The position numbers and the translations under genes are program-made. Source: Deltaproteobacteria bacterium (GTDB taxonomy: Bacteria; Desulfobacterota; Desulfobacteria; Desulfobacterales; JAFDDL01). Taken from it: 16,216 nt of DNA. Positions 8,399 to 15,023 of the stretch are shown in pieces. The first letter of the stretch is position 1; each line of letters opens with the position of its first letter. Location: positions 1 through 16,216 of the forward strand of contig JAFDDL010000058.1 of assembly GCA_019310865.1 (NCBI GenBank), in the 5' to 3' direction. The notes beneath the pieces were generated by a model that worked only from the letters and a program-made list of their open reading frames with translations, had not been told where the DNA came from and searched no databases.

Positions 8399-8676
8399 AA
8401 TAAGTCACCATGATTGTGGTTTCTTGAAAACTCAGTGCAATAATTGATTTACAGATGAGCGGCGATGTTTACCGCATTTTCATATAACCGCTCATTATTG
8501 CCAGGTTCAAATTTTTTCAGGATCTCATCTTTTCATCTATAGACAGTCCCATAAAAACTTTAACAGAAGAATACTTCGACTTGTCAAGAAAAAAATCGTT
8601 TCTTGTTGAAAAAAGATTATTATTCGTGATGGCGAAAAGATGGATGTATATATTCTTCAGAGATATAGCTGCCAGG
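8399..8676. other. AT-rich gap with no supported gene
   Basis: About 280 bases separate the AAA+ stub from the alkyltransferase fragment. I see no convincing gene. A 71-codon minus-strand frame at 8517-8732 overlaps the alkyltransferase fragment in another frame and has no recognisable features. Two inverted repeats occur: ATGAGCGG at 8455-8462 with CCGCTCAT at 8488-8495, and CAAGAAA at 8585-8591 with TTTCTTG at 8599-8605. Neither has a convincing role. Confidence 0.4.
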
Positions 8677-8850
8677 TTATGTGTTTTTCTCCAAATTAAG
8701 TAAATATTCTTTCCGCCATATTTTCCCTCCATAACCTGTCATTTTCCCATCTTTGCCAACTACTCTATGGCAAGGAATAAGAATACCAATTCTATTATCT
8801 CCGTTGGCTTTGCCAACCCAGTGAACGTTGTTCTTAATGTTGAAAGTCAT
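8677..8850 (-). pseudogene. C-terminal fragment of O6-alkylguanine-DNA alkyltransferase
   Basis: A 57-codon frame carries the core of the Ogt/MGMT active-site domain: [20 protein letters not shown], then [12 protein letters not shown] and a C-terminal KEYLLNLE. The alkyl-acceptor cysteine in IPCHRV is intact. What is missing is the N-terminal two thirds of the protein, including the DNA-binding helix region (FQKxVWxALxxIPYGxTxSY). Homology begins around residue 6. AAGAGG lies eight bases upstream of the ATG at 8850, so a short peptide could in principle be translated, but a stand-alone domain this small is not expected to repair DNA. An in-frame stop lies eight codons upstream of the ATG. A second, more complete member of the family lies at the right edge (15893 onwards) and is clearly divergent in sequence, so this is not a recent duplicate of that copy. 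Confidence 0.65.
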
Positions 8851-8861
8851 GTTACTACCTC

Positions 8862-9071
8862 TTGACTGCTTTTAAATTGAATTCAACAGATTATGATCAG
8901 AGTCCTGGTAAATGTGTAATAAGTAAAATTACGGTCCGGATTATTTCCTGTGGGCAAGGGTGGCAGGTATTATTAAAATGGGGTATATTGCCGAGTGGCT
9001 ATTGGCAGTGCCCAAATGATTGCAATGATCCAGAATGCTATCAAACCGCTGCCAACGACTTGAATTCTTAA
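8862..9071 (+). CDS. Possible small cysteine-containing ORF, unrecognised
   Basis: This 69-codon frame starts with TTG and has no clear Shine-Dalgarno. It has five cysteines, four of them in the C-terminal half-domain (the last three in [14 protein letters not shown]). Its stop codon overlaps the candidate ATG of the receiver gene as TAATG, an arrangement typical of translational coupling. I do not recognise a family. It may be the tail of a truncated gene or a chance frame. The coupling and the Cys cluster are the only support. Confidence 0.25.
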   Translation: MTAFKLNSTDYDQSPGKCVISKITVRIISCGQGWQVLLKWGILPSGYWQCPNDCNDPECYQTAANDLNS

Positions 9072-9448
9072 TGCAATTGGAGAAAAAATTGACAGTATGG
9101 GTTGTGGAAGACAAACCGTCTATTCGAAGGGCCTTGGAAAGATTACTTAGGTCAGCCGGGCATCTTGTGAAAACATTCGCATCGGCCCGCGAATTTTTTG
9201 ATTATGGTGACACCAAAGACGGCATTCTTATTCTTGATTTGGATATGCCGGACCGAAATGAATTTGACTTGCGAATGGAGTTGGCTACTGTAGACGCGAA
9301 CATTCCCATCCTCCTCCTTACTGCCCATTACGGCAACCAGGCTCAGCATGATGCGATGTTAGTCGGCGCACACGCTATTATACAAAAGCCGTTTGATGGT
9401 GAGGACTTATTAGATGCCGTTAACTTAGCAATTCAAGATCAAAGATAA
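9071..9448 (+). CDS. Stand-alone FixJ-like response regulator receiver domain
   Basis: This protein of about 125 aa consists of one CheY-like receiver domain with no output domain. The N-terminus (VWVVEDKPSIRRALERLLRS) closely follows the FixJ/NarL-type pattern. The acidic pair is Glu13-Asp14, the phospho-acceptor is Asp56 in LDLDMP, the Thr is in ILLLTAHYG and the Lys is in IIQKPFDGEDLL. The usual small residues after the MP turn (xMSG) are replaced by DRNEF, which is odd. Numbering uses the ATG at 9071. That ATG has no Shine-Dalgarno, while a TTG at 9089 has GGAG six bases before it and would start the protein at TVWVVED, so the true start may be 9089. A further ATG at 9035 seems less likely. 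The histidine kinase at 10351 could be its partner, but they are not adjacent. It may act as a phosphate sink or a single-domain signalling protein. Confidence 0.85.
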   Translation: MQLEKKLTVWVVEDKPSIRRALERLLRSAGHLVKTFASAREFFDYGDTKDGILILDLDMPDRNEFDLRMELATVDANIPILLLTAHYGNQAQHDAMLVGAHAIIQKPFDGEDLLDAVNLAIQDQR

Positions 9449-9461
9449 ACTGGGTTTAGAA

Positions 9462-9908
9462 ATGAATAAGGCCAATAAATACAGAACATTCCTTTTTTTC
9501 TATACGATCTGTTTGATCGTCGCCACAGCGCTAATTGCTTATTTTGAAATCGAGCATGATTTTCTGAAAAAACACTTTTTCAAAAAAAAGCCTGAGTATC
9601 CGTATTCCTACAAGAAATGCGAATCTGCAGCCAATTTAGATCATAAAAACATATTGTATATGAAATATTTAATCCCGTGCAAGGACAAGCAGCATGACAA
9701 ATTATTAAGCCGCCGGCTACCAAAAATAAAGCACAAAATAAATACGGGAATAACCCCGGCTATGAAGGAAATGGTAGAAGCCGGGAATCTTACAGCGTTT
9801 AAAAAAGAATTCTTAAAAATCATAAATCGGGACATGGACGTGCCCGTAAAAGAAGTGTATTTCGAAGAATTCCATCGCGTAAAAACCGGGAGCGGATTGT
9901 TGCCTTAA
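9462..9908 (+). CDS. Small single-span membrane protein of unknown function
   Basis: This 148-aa protein has one hydrophobic segment at about residues 9-26 (TFLFFYTICLIVATALIAYF), preceded by three Lys/Arg residues, so the long C-terminal part is probably periplasmic with an uncleaved anchor, though the flanking charges leave the topology open. The remainder is very Lys-rich and has two cysteines (YKKCESAANLD and YLIPCKDKQ) that could form a disulfide. I do not recognise a family. It begins 13 bases after the receiver gene on the same strand, so the two may share a transcript, possibly as a sensory accessory. The Shine-Dalgarno upstream of the ATG is weak. AT-rich composition matches the surrounding accessory stretch. 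Confidence 0.6.
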   Translation: MNKANKYRTFLFFYTICLIVATALIAYFEIEHDFLKKHFFKKKPEYPYSYKKCESAANLDHKNILYMKYLIPCKDKQHDKLLSRRLPKIKHKINTGITPAMKEMVEAGNLTAFKKEFLKIINRDMDVPVKEVYFEEFHRVKTGSGLLP

Positions 9909-9977
9909 AAAATCCAGCGTTTGAAGGCCAGGCTGATTGCAAGTGACTGTATTCGATGTAAAACAAGGCAGGAACGT

Positions 9978-10169
9978 ATGAAATGTATGCAGGTTTTGAA
10001 AAATCTAATAATCATCGCGCTCACATCACAGGCTTTTGCTTTTAAGTTAAACGGGTGAACTTATATTTACAGCCCATATGAAAAAGTGTACATGCAAGCG
10101 ATCCTCTCTTTGCGAATGACTGAAAAATGGCACAAAAACCATGCCGATTACTACCTAAATATATTATAA
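9978..10169 (+). pseudogene. Signal-peptide mini-ORF interrupted by TGA
   Basis: An ATG at 9978 with AGGA upstream opens a 26-codon frame reading MKCMQVLKNLIIIALTSQAF then AFKLNG before TGA at 10056. This has a charged start, a hydrophobic core and a SQAFA cleavage-like end, typical of a Sec signal peptide. The same frame then stays open for 36 more codons (including YSPYEKVYMQAILSLRMTEKW) up to TAA at 10167. The simplest reading is a decayed secreted-protein gene with one nonsense mutation. A chance open stretch of this length is not improbable, so confidence is modest. Confidence 0.35.
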
Positions 10170-10350
10170 TTTTCTTTTCCCAGATGTTTCCCAGAAGTGC
10201 AGCCACTGTAACCAACTTGTTTTTCAACATAAATAATTAAATAGGCATTAATACTCAAACATAATTGAGTATTAATGCGAGCATCATTTGGTATCCTTTT
10301 TGCAGTTGTCAGCTGTTGTGTTATGAATCAGGAGGTGGCGTCCGGGGGCA
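10170..10350. other. Leader region of the HDOD-kinase gene
   Basis: About 180 AT-rich bases precede the HDOD-kinase start. They contain the 14-bp perfect inverted repeat at 10245-10278 and an AGGAGG at 10330-10335 that is rather far (15 bases) from the ATG at 10351. I see no convincing -35/-10 pair. A 62-codon minus-strand frame at 10042-10230 has no support. Confidence 0.4.
10245..10278. repeat. Perfect 14-bp inverted repeat
   Basis: Arms GCATTAATACTCAA and TTGAGTATTAATGC match without mismatch around a 6-base loop (ACATAA). It lies 73 bp upstream of the HDOD-kinase ATG. There is no T-run on either side. It may be an operator for a dimeric regulator, a cruciform or a scar of a mobile element; the sequence alone does not decide. 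Confidence 0.6.
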
Positions 10351-12513
10351 ATGGTGGAAGGGACTCGAAAAATATTGGCAATGCTCAAAAACACCAGAAA
10401 TTTACCCAGCCTACCGCAGGTCCTTCTCAAGCTTATTAACGCCTGCAATAACGAAACATGTACACCCCGGCAATTGGCGAAGATCATTTTCAAGGACCCC
10501 TCCCTCAGCACCCAGGTACTCCAGCTCGTCAACGCCGCCCATGGCGGTCAGAGTGAAGAAATCACCACTCTTGACAAGGTAATAACCTGCCTGAAACCGG
10601 ATACAATTAAAAACATCGCAAACAATGCTGCGGTGCGCCATGTGTTCCGCAGCCCCCAGGAAAGAGATGGTTTCAATCTGCACAGGTTCTGGTGGCATTC
10701 TATGATGTGCGCATCCCTGTCCAAAGCCATTGCCCAGGAAACCGGCTACCGGTCGCCGGAAGAAGCTTTTCTGTCAGGACTTTTGCACGATATCGGCAAA
10801 CTGCTCCTCTGGGTCAATTTTAGAAAAGAATATACAGCATTATTGCATGAAGCGAAAGACGACCCCGGACAGTTCATAATCGGTGAAATGAAACTCGGTG
10901 CGGCGCATAATGAAGTCGGTGCCAGGCTGATCCGGCAGTGGGAAATGAGTTCCTTTATGGCTGATGCCATTCACTACCACCATGACCATCCGGGACGGAT
11001 AAAGGAAGCTCTGCCCCTGATCAAGATTGTTTATGTGGCCAATGTCTTGAGCTACGGGCCGGAAAGAGCAGCACGCGAGAACAACCAGGCCGAAGTTAGA
11101 TCGATCCTAAAACTCGATGCCTCCCGGTTGGAAATACTGGCGGGGAATGCAATGGATGAAACCCTGAAGGTAGCCCGGTCTTTTGGGATTCCGGCGGAAC
11201 CGTACGCAGAACAGGCGACCTGGGATTCTCCGGCGAACGATGCACTCTTATGGGAGGTAAAAATTTTTTCTCTTCTTTACGGGACGGTCCAGAGTCTGCT
11301 CCGAACGAGCAACCGAGAAGAAATTCTCCGGACAATAGCCCAGGCCTACAGGGTATTGATAAATAGCAAACAGGTATTTTTTTTCCTCTATGAGGCTGAG
11401 AAAGACGCCTTGATCGGCCAGTCAACTCCCGGTGATATGAGTAGCCGGTTGATTGAAGAGCTGGTGATTCCCTTAAACACAGGCAAAAGTATCTTTACCC
11501 GATCGCTGTTAGAGGGCACACGGGTCGAGCCCGTTGTCTCCCGAAAAAAAGAAACCCTATCCATCACAGATGAACAAATTCTGCGGCAATTGGGAACCGA
11601 CGGCATGATATGCCTTCCTTTGCAGATTCAGGGAAATCCATTGGGCCTCATTGTAATGGGATTCCACGAGCACCAAGCCGCTTCCATCACCAAACAGAAA
11701 AAAATGTTGAGCCTAATCGCCGGCCATGCGGCCATGAGCCTGCACATCGACAACCTAAAACGAACCCAAACCAAAATCATTCAGGATGAACGGGTCAAAG
11801 CGGTAGCCTCTATTTCCCGAAAAGTGGTGCATGAAGTCAACAATCCCTTGGGAATTATCATGAACTATTTAAAAATCATTGGTCTCAAGCTGCCCGAAAA
11901 ACACCCGGCCCAGGCGGGGTTAAATATAATCGGAGAGGAAATAATTCGGATGGGACAGATTATCCAGCAACTTAACGATTATTCAAGTTCCAAAATAAAG
12001 GAAATGGCGCTCCTTGATGTCAACCGACTCCTGACCGACATTTTAGAGCTTATGCACGAGCACCTCTTTCGGCTGGCCGGGATCGAGGCGCGGCTCACCC
12101 CGGATCCCAGAGCCCCACTCATTCTCAGCGAAAAGGATGGGCTCAAGCAGGTATTTATCAATCTGATCAACAACGCGGTAGAAGCCATGCCCGAAGGTGG
12201 GCACATAGGCATTGCGACCAAATACATCCCGGCGACCGGAACCAAATTATCGAAAGCGGGTGAAAAAAAAGGCGGAAGCCTTGAAATCACCGTGAAAGAC
12301 GATGGTCCTGGAATCCCTGAGAAAATTCAAGAACAGCTATTTGAGCCCATTTTCGACACCAAGAAGGAGGGCTGTGGACTTGGGTTATCCATCGTTCACG
12401 GTATCATCCGGGAACTGGACGGTACGATTACCTGCCAAAGTCAGACGGGAGTCGGGACAACATTTACGCTTACCCTGCCGGTCCCTACAATCTTAATCAA
12501 TAAGGTTAAATGA
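10351..12513 (+). CDS. HDOD-GAF-histidine kinase signalling protein
   Basis: This is a 720-aa soluble protein. Residues 15-215 form an HDOD domain (NLPSLPQVLLKLINA start, IIFKDPSLSTQVLQLVNAA). HD-type metal-ligand candidates are retained: His116 (WWHS), His146-Asp147 (LLHDIGK), His186 (AAHNEVG) and His209-211. Residues 300-465 fit a GAF-like sensor (QVFFFLYEAEKD, GMICLPLQIQGNPLGLIVMG). Residues 480-715 form a histidine kinase: H-box KVVHEVNNPLGI with His494, N-box FINLINNAVEAMPEGG, G1 DDGPGIP, F-box FEPIFDTK and G2 GCGLGLSIV. There is no transmembrane segment, so it should sense a cytoplasmic signal and autophosphorylate. The likely partner is a separate response regulator; the stand-alone receiver at 9071 is the nearest candidate. 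The ATG at 10351 gives a complete HDOD domain, but its Shine-Dalgarno is poorly spaced and the ATG at 10381 is an alternative. Confidence 0.93.
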   Translation: MVEGTRKILAMLKNTRNLPSLPQVLLKLINACNNETCTPRQLAKIIFKDPSLSTQVLQLVNAAHGGQSEEITTLDKVITCLKPDTIKNIANNAAVRHVFRSPQERDGFNLHRFWWHSMMCASLSKAIAQETGYRSPEEAFLSGLLHDIGKLLLWVNFRKEYTALLHEAKDDPGQFIIGEMKLGAAHNEVGARLIRQWEMSSFMADAIHYHHDHPGRIKEALPLIKIVYVANVLSYGPERAARENNQAEVRSILKLDASRLEILAGNAMDETLKVARSFGIPAEPYAEQATWDSPANDALLWEVKIFSLLYGTVQSLLRTSNREEILRTIAQAYRVLINSKQVFFFLYEAEKDALIGQSTPGDMSSRLIEELVIPLNTGKSIFTRSLLEGTRVEPVVSRKKETLSITDEQILRQLGTDGMICLPLQIQGNPLGLIVMGFHEHQAASITKQKKMLSLIAGHAAMSLHIDNLKRTQTKIIQDERVKAVASISRKVVHEVNNPLGIIMNYLKIIGLKLPEKHPAQAGLNIIGEEIIRMGQIIQQLNDYSSSKIKEMALLDVNRLLTDILELMHEHLFRLAGIEARLTPDPRAPLILSEKDGLKQVFINLINNAVEAMPEGGHIGIATKYIPATGTKLSKAGEKKGGSLEITVKDDGPGIPEKIQEQLFEPIFDTKKEGCGLGLSIVHGIIRELDGTITCQSQTGVGTTFTLTLPVPTILINKVK

Positions 12514-12517
12514 TTTC

Positions 12518-12559
12518 AACAAGTTTATTAAAAAGAGGCCGCTTCTTAAACGACTTGTT
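12518..12559. terminator. Long imperfect hairpin between convergent genes
   Basis: Outer arms AACAAGT and ACTTGTT pair exactly. Inner arms TTAAAAAG and CTTCTTAA pair with one mismatch, giving a stem-loop of about 42 bases. It starts four bases after the kinase stop and covers the last codons and stop of the acetyltransferase gene on the other strand. Such a shared hairpin between convergent genes could end transcription from both sides, although the T-run is poor. Confidence 0.45.
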
Positions 12560-12992
12560 CGATGTTCTTAGATATTACGCTTATATCTGAACGATGAACC
12601 CAGCCGATGTTTTTCCAAAATTCAATACCATTTGCATTGTCATTAAAAATAAAAATGTGGCATTTCTGAAGCTCAGCATTCGTTAGTTTCTGCAAGGATT
12701 TTCCAACGAGCCGGCTTGCGAGACCTTGTCGCCGGAAGTCATGGTGAACAGATAGATGATGGATATATCCCCGCCGGCCGTCATGACCGGCCAATATAGC
12801 ACCGACTACTTTCCCGCCTGTGTTTGTAGCGACGAAGCTCATCCCAGGATTACGCTCAAGATACGACTTAATGCATTCTCTTGAATCAGCCCTGCTCAAT
12901 CCCACACCCTCAGACTGTTTCCACAGAGCGAAAACACTGTTGTATAAATCAATAGTAAAAGGTGATATCGTTATATTGGTTGCAGCGCGCAT
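12546..12992 (-). CDS. GNAT-family N-acetyltransferase
   Basis: This 148-aa protein is one complete GNAT domain, which transfers an acetyl group from acetyl-CoA to an amine. Motif A is clear at about residues 75-100: IHHLSVHHDFRRQGLASRLV, containing the acetyl-CoA pyrophosphate loop (RRQGLA). The preceding strand VVGAILAGHDGRRGYI and the C-terminal motif B (HIFIFNDNANGIEFWKNIGW) also fit, and are reminiscent of YpeA/RimI-like small acetyltransferases. The acceptor is unknown. The ATG at 12992 has only a weak GGGA upstream. A short hairpin (TTCCAAAC and GTTGGGAA, 7 of 8 paired) occupies the leader just before the start and might hide the ribosome site. It is the last gene of an all-minus-strand block of unrelated single genes, which fits cassette-like cargo, but no attC-like site flanks it. 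Confidence 0.9.
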   Translation of the reverse strand: MRAATNITISPFTIDLYNSVFALWKQSEGVGLSRADSRECIKSYLERNPGMSFVATNTGGKVVGAILAGHDGRRGYIHHLSVHHDFRRQGLASRLVGKSLQKLTNAELQKCHIFIFNDNANGIEFWKNIGWVHRSDISVISKNIEQVV

Positions 12993-13052
12993 TTTCCCAA
13001 CTGTCTGTTTGGAATTACAATCAATCCATCAAATGTAAGTAGATATTGTTTA

Positions 13053-13877
13053 TCACTTTGCAGACAAAGACATATTGTACGCAAGCCATTCACGTATTGC
13101 AACAAAGTACGTATCTCGCGCAAATTTCTCAATAGCAGGATTATGGCCGCATTTTTCGAACTCGCGATACTCCAACTGCGGAAGATACGATTTCAGGCTG
13201 TCTCTAATCATTTTGCCAGGATGAGGATCGTATGATCCGTGCAACATGATTACCGGAGAGTTAATCGCTGAGAATGCTTTAGGATACAGCCCGATTTCTT
13301 GACAACGAACCAAATCCTCCCAAGTCTCCGTGTGAGCCTTCATATCGACTGGTTCGCTTCTGGTCGGCGATGCCGATGGCATTGGGTCGAAACTGTCTGT
13401 CATTTCGTGCCATTTCATTATTCGATCGTTCAGGCGAAGATCCAGGTCAGCCGTGTGCTGTGGATGTTTGGCTATGTATTCGCCAATACGCTCTTCACGG
13501 ATCTTAGCCCCAAGTGCTCGCGATTTCCTGTCGAAGGTACCACATCCAACGAGGACGATCGGCCCGGCGCTGGATGGGTGCTCAGCGGCATACGCGAGAG
13601 CAAGCATTGCTCCCCACGATTCGCCAACGAGTGCCGGGGGTTGACTAGTGCGAACAGACTGAACGACATCATGAAGATCTTCAACATGTCGAGCAACAGT
13701 TAGCGGCTCATCTCCTCCAGAACCGCGTTGCCATGGTTCGATGGCTGAAAATGTATCAGATAGTCCTCGGGCCAGCTCTTCCGCACTGCCGATAGCTCCA
13801 GGCCCGCCGTGCAGTACAATCACCTTCGGGCCGGTGCTGCTATGTCTGCGAATTCTCAATTTCCCTACCGTTTTCAT
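13053..13877 (-). CDS. Alpha/beta hydrolase (proline iminopeptidase-like)
   Basis: This 274-aa alpha/beta-hydrolase fold protein has an intact catalytic triad: the nucleophile Ser87 in VGESWGAML, the acid Asp217 in HGSYDPHPG and His245 in KCGHNPAIE. The oxyanion motif HGGPG at 23-27 is the form found in prolyl aminopeptidases and related hydrolases. There is no signal peptide, so it is cytoplasmic. The substrate cannot be assigned; peptides or esters are both possible. The ATG at 13877 lacks a clear Shine-Dalgarno and lies only nine bases after the stop of a severed methyltransferase tail, so the upstream junction is probably a rearrangement point. Sixty bases separate its stop from the acetyltransferase start. 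A 134-codon plus-strand frame at 13299-13703 is a shadow. Confidence 0.9.
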   Translation of the reverse strand: MKTVGKLRIRRHSSTGPKVIVLHGGPGAIGSAEELARGLSDTFSAIEPWQRGSGGDEPLTVARHVEDLHDVVQSVRTSQPPALVGESWGAMLALAYAAEHPSSAGPIVLVGCGTFDRKSRALGAKIREERIGEYIAKHPQHTADLDLRLNDRIMKWHEMTDSFDPMPSASPTRSEPVDMKAHTETWEDLVRCQEIGLYPKAFSAINSPVIMLHGSYDPHPGKMIRDSLKSYLPQLEYREFEKCGHNPAIEKFARDTYFVAIREWLAYNMSLSAK

Positions 13878-13886
13878 TATAAATTT

Positions 13887-14036
13887 CTATATTGGTAATC
13901 CTGGAATGATACGACCCTTTACTTTTTCCTTGTAATCCAGGTATTTCGTTCCAATTGCTCGTTCCAAACCGTCTTCCTCGATAAGGATTAAAAATATAAA
14001 ACCTGACCACCATACCGGCACCAGCGTAACACCCAT
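13887..14036 (-). pseudogene. C-terminal tail of isoprenylcysteine methyltransferase-like protein
   Basis: A 49-codon frame from ATG at 14036 reads a short hydrophobic segment (LVPVWWSGFIFLILIEEDGL) followed by RAIGTKYLDYKEKVKGRIIP and GLPI. This matches the last transmembrane segment and the conserved tail of the bacterial ICMT/methyltransferase family (EExxL...FGxEYxxYxxxVxxRIIPGL). The rest of the protein, normally four or more membrane spans and the SAM-binding RHPxY region, is missing. The frame extends upstream only 11 codons to a stop. It sits between the nitroreductase stop and the hydrolase start, so it marks a deletion or recombination junction. A competing 76-codon frame over the same DNA (13840-14070) shows no family features. 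Confidence 0.6.
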
Positions 14037-14071
14037 TAGGGAGCCATGGATTATTGAGATATGGGTTCATT

Positions 14072-14992
14072 TCATCTTTTAACTTCTATTGATGCAAACG
14101 TCCTACGTATTCCTTTTTCATACTTCACTTTCGAATATCCGAATATCACAAATATCCCTTCTCGACTTGCAAATTTGATTCCTTGTTTTTTTCTGAATTC
14201 TTTTGCTTTTCTTCCGCTTTGAATGAACGGATGTACTCCACCAATCATACATGTACCCAATCCCAGTGTTTCAGCTGCAATCATAGAATATGTCGCTGAG
14301 ACAATCGGATCTGCGGGATCTGTGTATGGTGACCCATAAAAATACATTGCTAAAGGAGCATCATAATTTACAAGATTAACGCCATTCCGCATATTTTCTG
14401 TGTAGATATGAAACAAAGGTTTGATAAATTTTTTGAACATTTCATCGTTGGCCTTACCCCAGAAAGGACGCATTAGAAACAAAAACCAGTTAGATACAAT
14501 CCATTTCATACCTTCCAAATAAGAACAAAAATCTTCTGCAAAAGCTCTCACTTTATCCCTGGAGCTCAAGACAAAAACATTAACATCAGACGGCGGTAAT
14601 CCCATTGGGGCTGTCTGGGCCGCGTCCAATATTTTCTTAATCAGACCATTATCAACGGGTGTTTCTTTGAATTCTCTTATACTTCTTCTACGCTGTAAAA
14701 GAGATTGCAATTGTTCGTATGTTGTAGTTTTCTCTTTTACAGGTAAATCGAATAAATCATCAGCCGATAATGTACGCCCCAATATTTCTATTGCACCTGA
14801 CGGACAAATTGCCATGCAATGACCACAACCGATACATCCAAAAATCGGATGATCGTTTACCTTTACTTTGCCATTCTCTATTTCTATGCCAAAATCTTTG
14901 CAAACGGCTACGCATAGTCCACACCCTGTACATTTTTCTTCATTAATCCTGATTTCAGCCGCAACTTTTGTTCTTGATGTTGGAATTGCCAA
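14072..14992 (-). CDS. Ferredoxin-nitroreductase fusion flavoprotein
   Basis: This 306-aa protein has two [4Fe-4S] ferredoxin motifs, at Cys21, 24, 27, 31 (CTGCGLCVAVC) and Cys53, 56, 59, 63 (CIGCGHCMAIC), followed from about residue 90 by a nitroreductase-family FMN domain (RRRSIREFKETPVD, ILDAAQTAPMGLPPSDVNVF, and the C-terminal AAETLGLGTCMIGG). Such fusions are common in strict anaerobes and pass electrons from ferredoxin-type donors to FMN; the acceptor is unknown. Translation must begin at TTG 14992 (MAIPTSRTKV), because no ATG is suitably placed and AGGAAG lies just upstream. It begins 37 bp after a cassette-type recombination point at 15030/15029, exactly the spacing seen in the neighbouring cassette, so it is probably cassette cargo. 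Its own closing attC was not found; the sequence after its stop is the severed methyltransferase tail. Confidence 0.92.
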   Translation of the reverse strand: MAIPTSRTKVAAEIRINEEKCTGCGLCVAVCKDFGIEIENGKVKVNDHPIFGCIGCGHCMAICPSGAIEILGRTLSADDLFDLPVKEKTTTYEQLQSLLQRRRSIREFKETPVDNGLIKKILDAAQTAPMGLPPSDVNVFVLSSRDKVRAFAEDFCSYLEGMKWIVSNWFLFLMRPFWGKANDEMFKKFIKPLFHIYTENMRNGVNLVNYDAPLAMYFYGSPYTDPADPIVSATYSMIAAETLGLGTCMIGGVHPFIQSGRKAKEFRKKQGIKFASREGIFVIFGYSKVKYEKGIRRTFASIEVKR

Positions 14993-15023
14993 TATCTTCT
15001 TCCTATGTTTTTGATTGCGTGAC

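Noticed and set aside
8980..9030. Sigma-54 (-24/-12) promoter before the receiver gene
   Set aside because: TGGC and TGCC elements occur, but the GG-to-GC spacing is 11 rather than the required 10.
10056..10100. Selenocysteine at the in-frame TGA of the signal-peptide mini-ORF
   Set aside because: No stable hairpin with a bacterial SECIS-like apical loop is evident within about 40 bases after the TGA, and no redox motif surrounds it.
12993..13052. attC site between the alpha/beta hydrolase and acetyltransferase genes
   Set aside because: A core-like GTTGGGA and a hairpin (TTCCAAAC with GTTGGGAA) exist, but the core has the wrong last base, the hairpin loop is only five bases and no L boxes pair.
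13299..13703. 134-codon plus-strand ORF opposite the alpha/beta hydrolase
   Set aside because: The minus-strand frame has an intact catalytic triad; the plus-strand frame has no recognisable features.
13840..14070. 76-codon minus-strand ORF following the nitroreductase stop
   Set aside because: It overlaps the start of the hydrolase, and another frame over the same DNA encodes the recognisable methyltransferase tail, so this frame is probably fortuitous.
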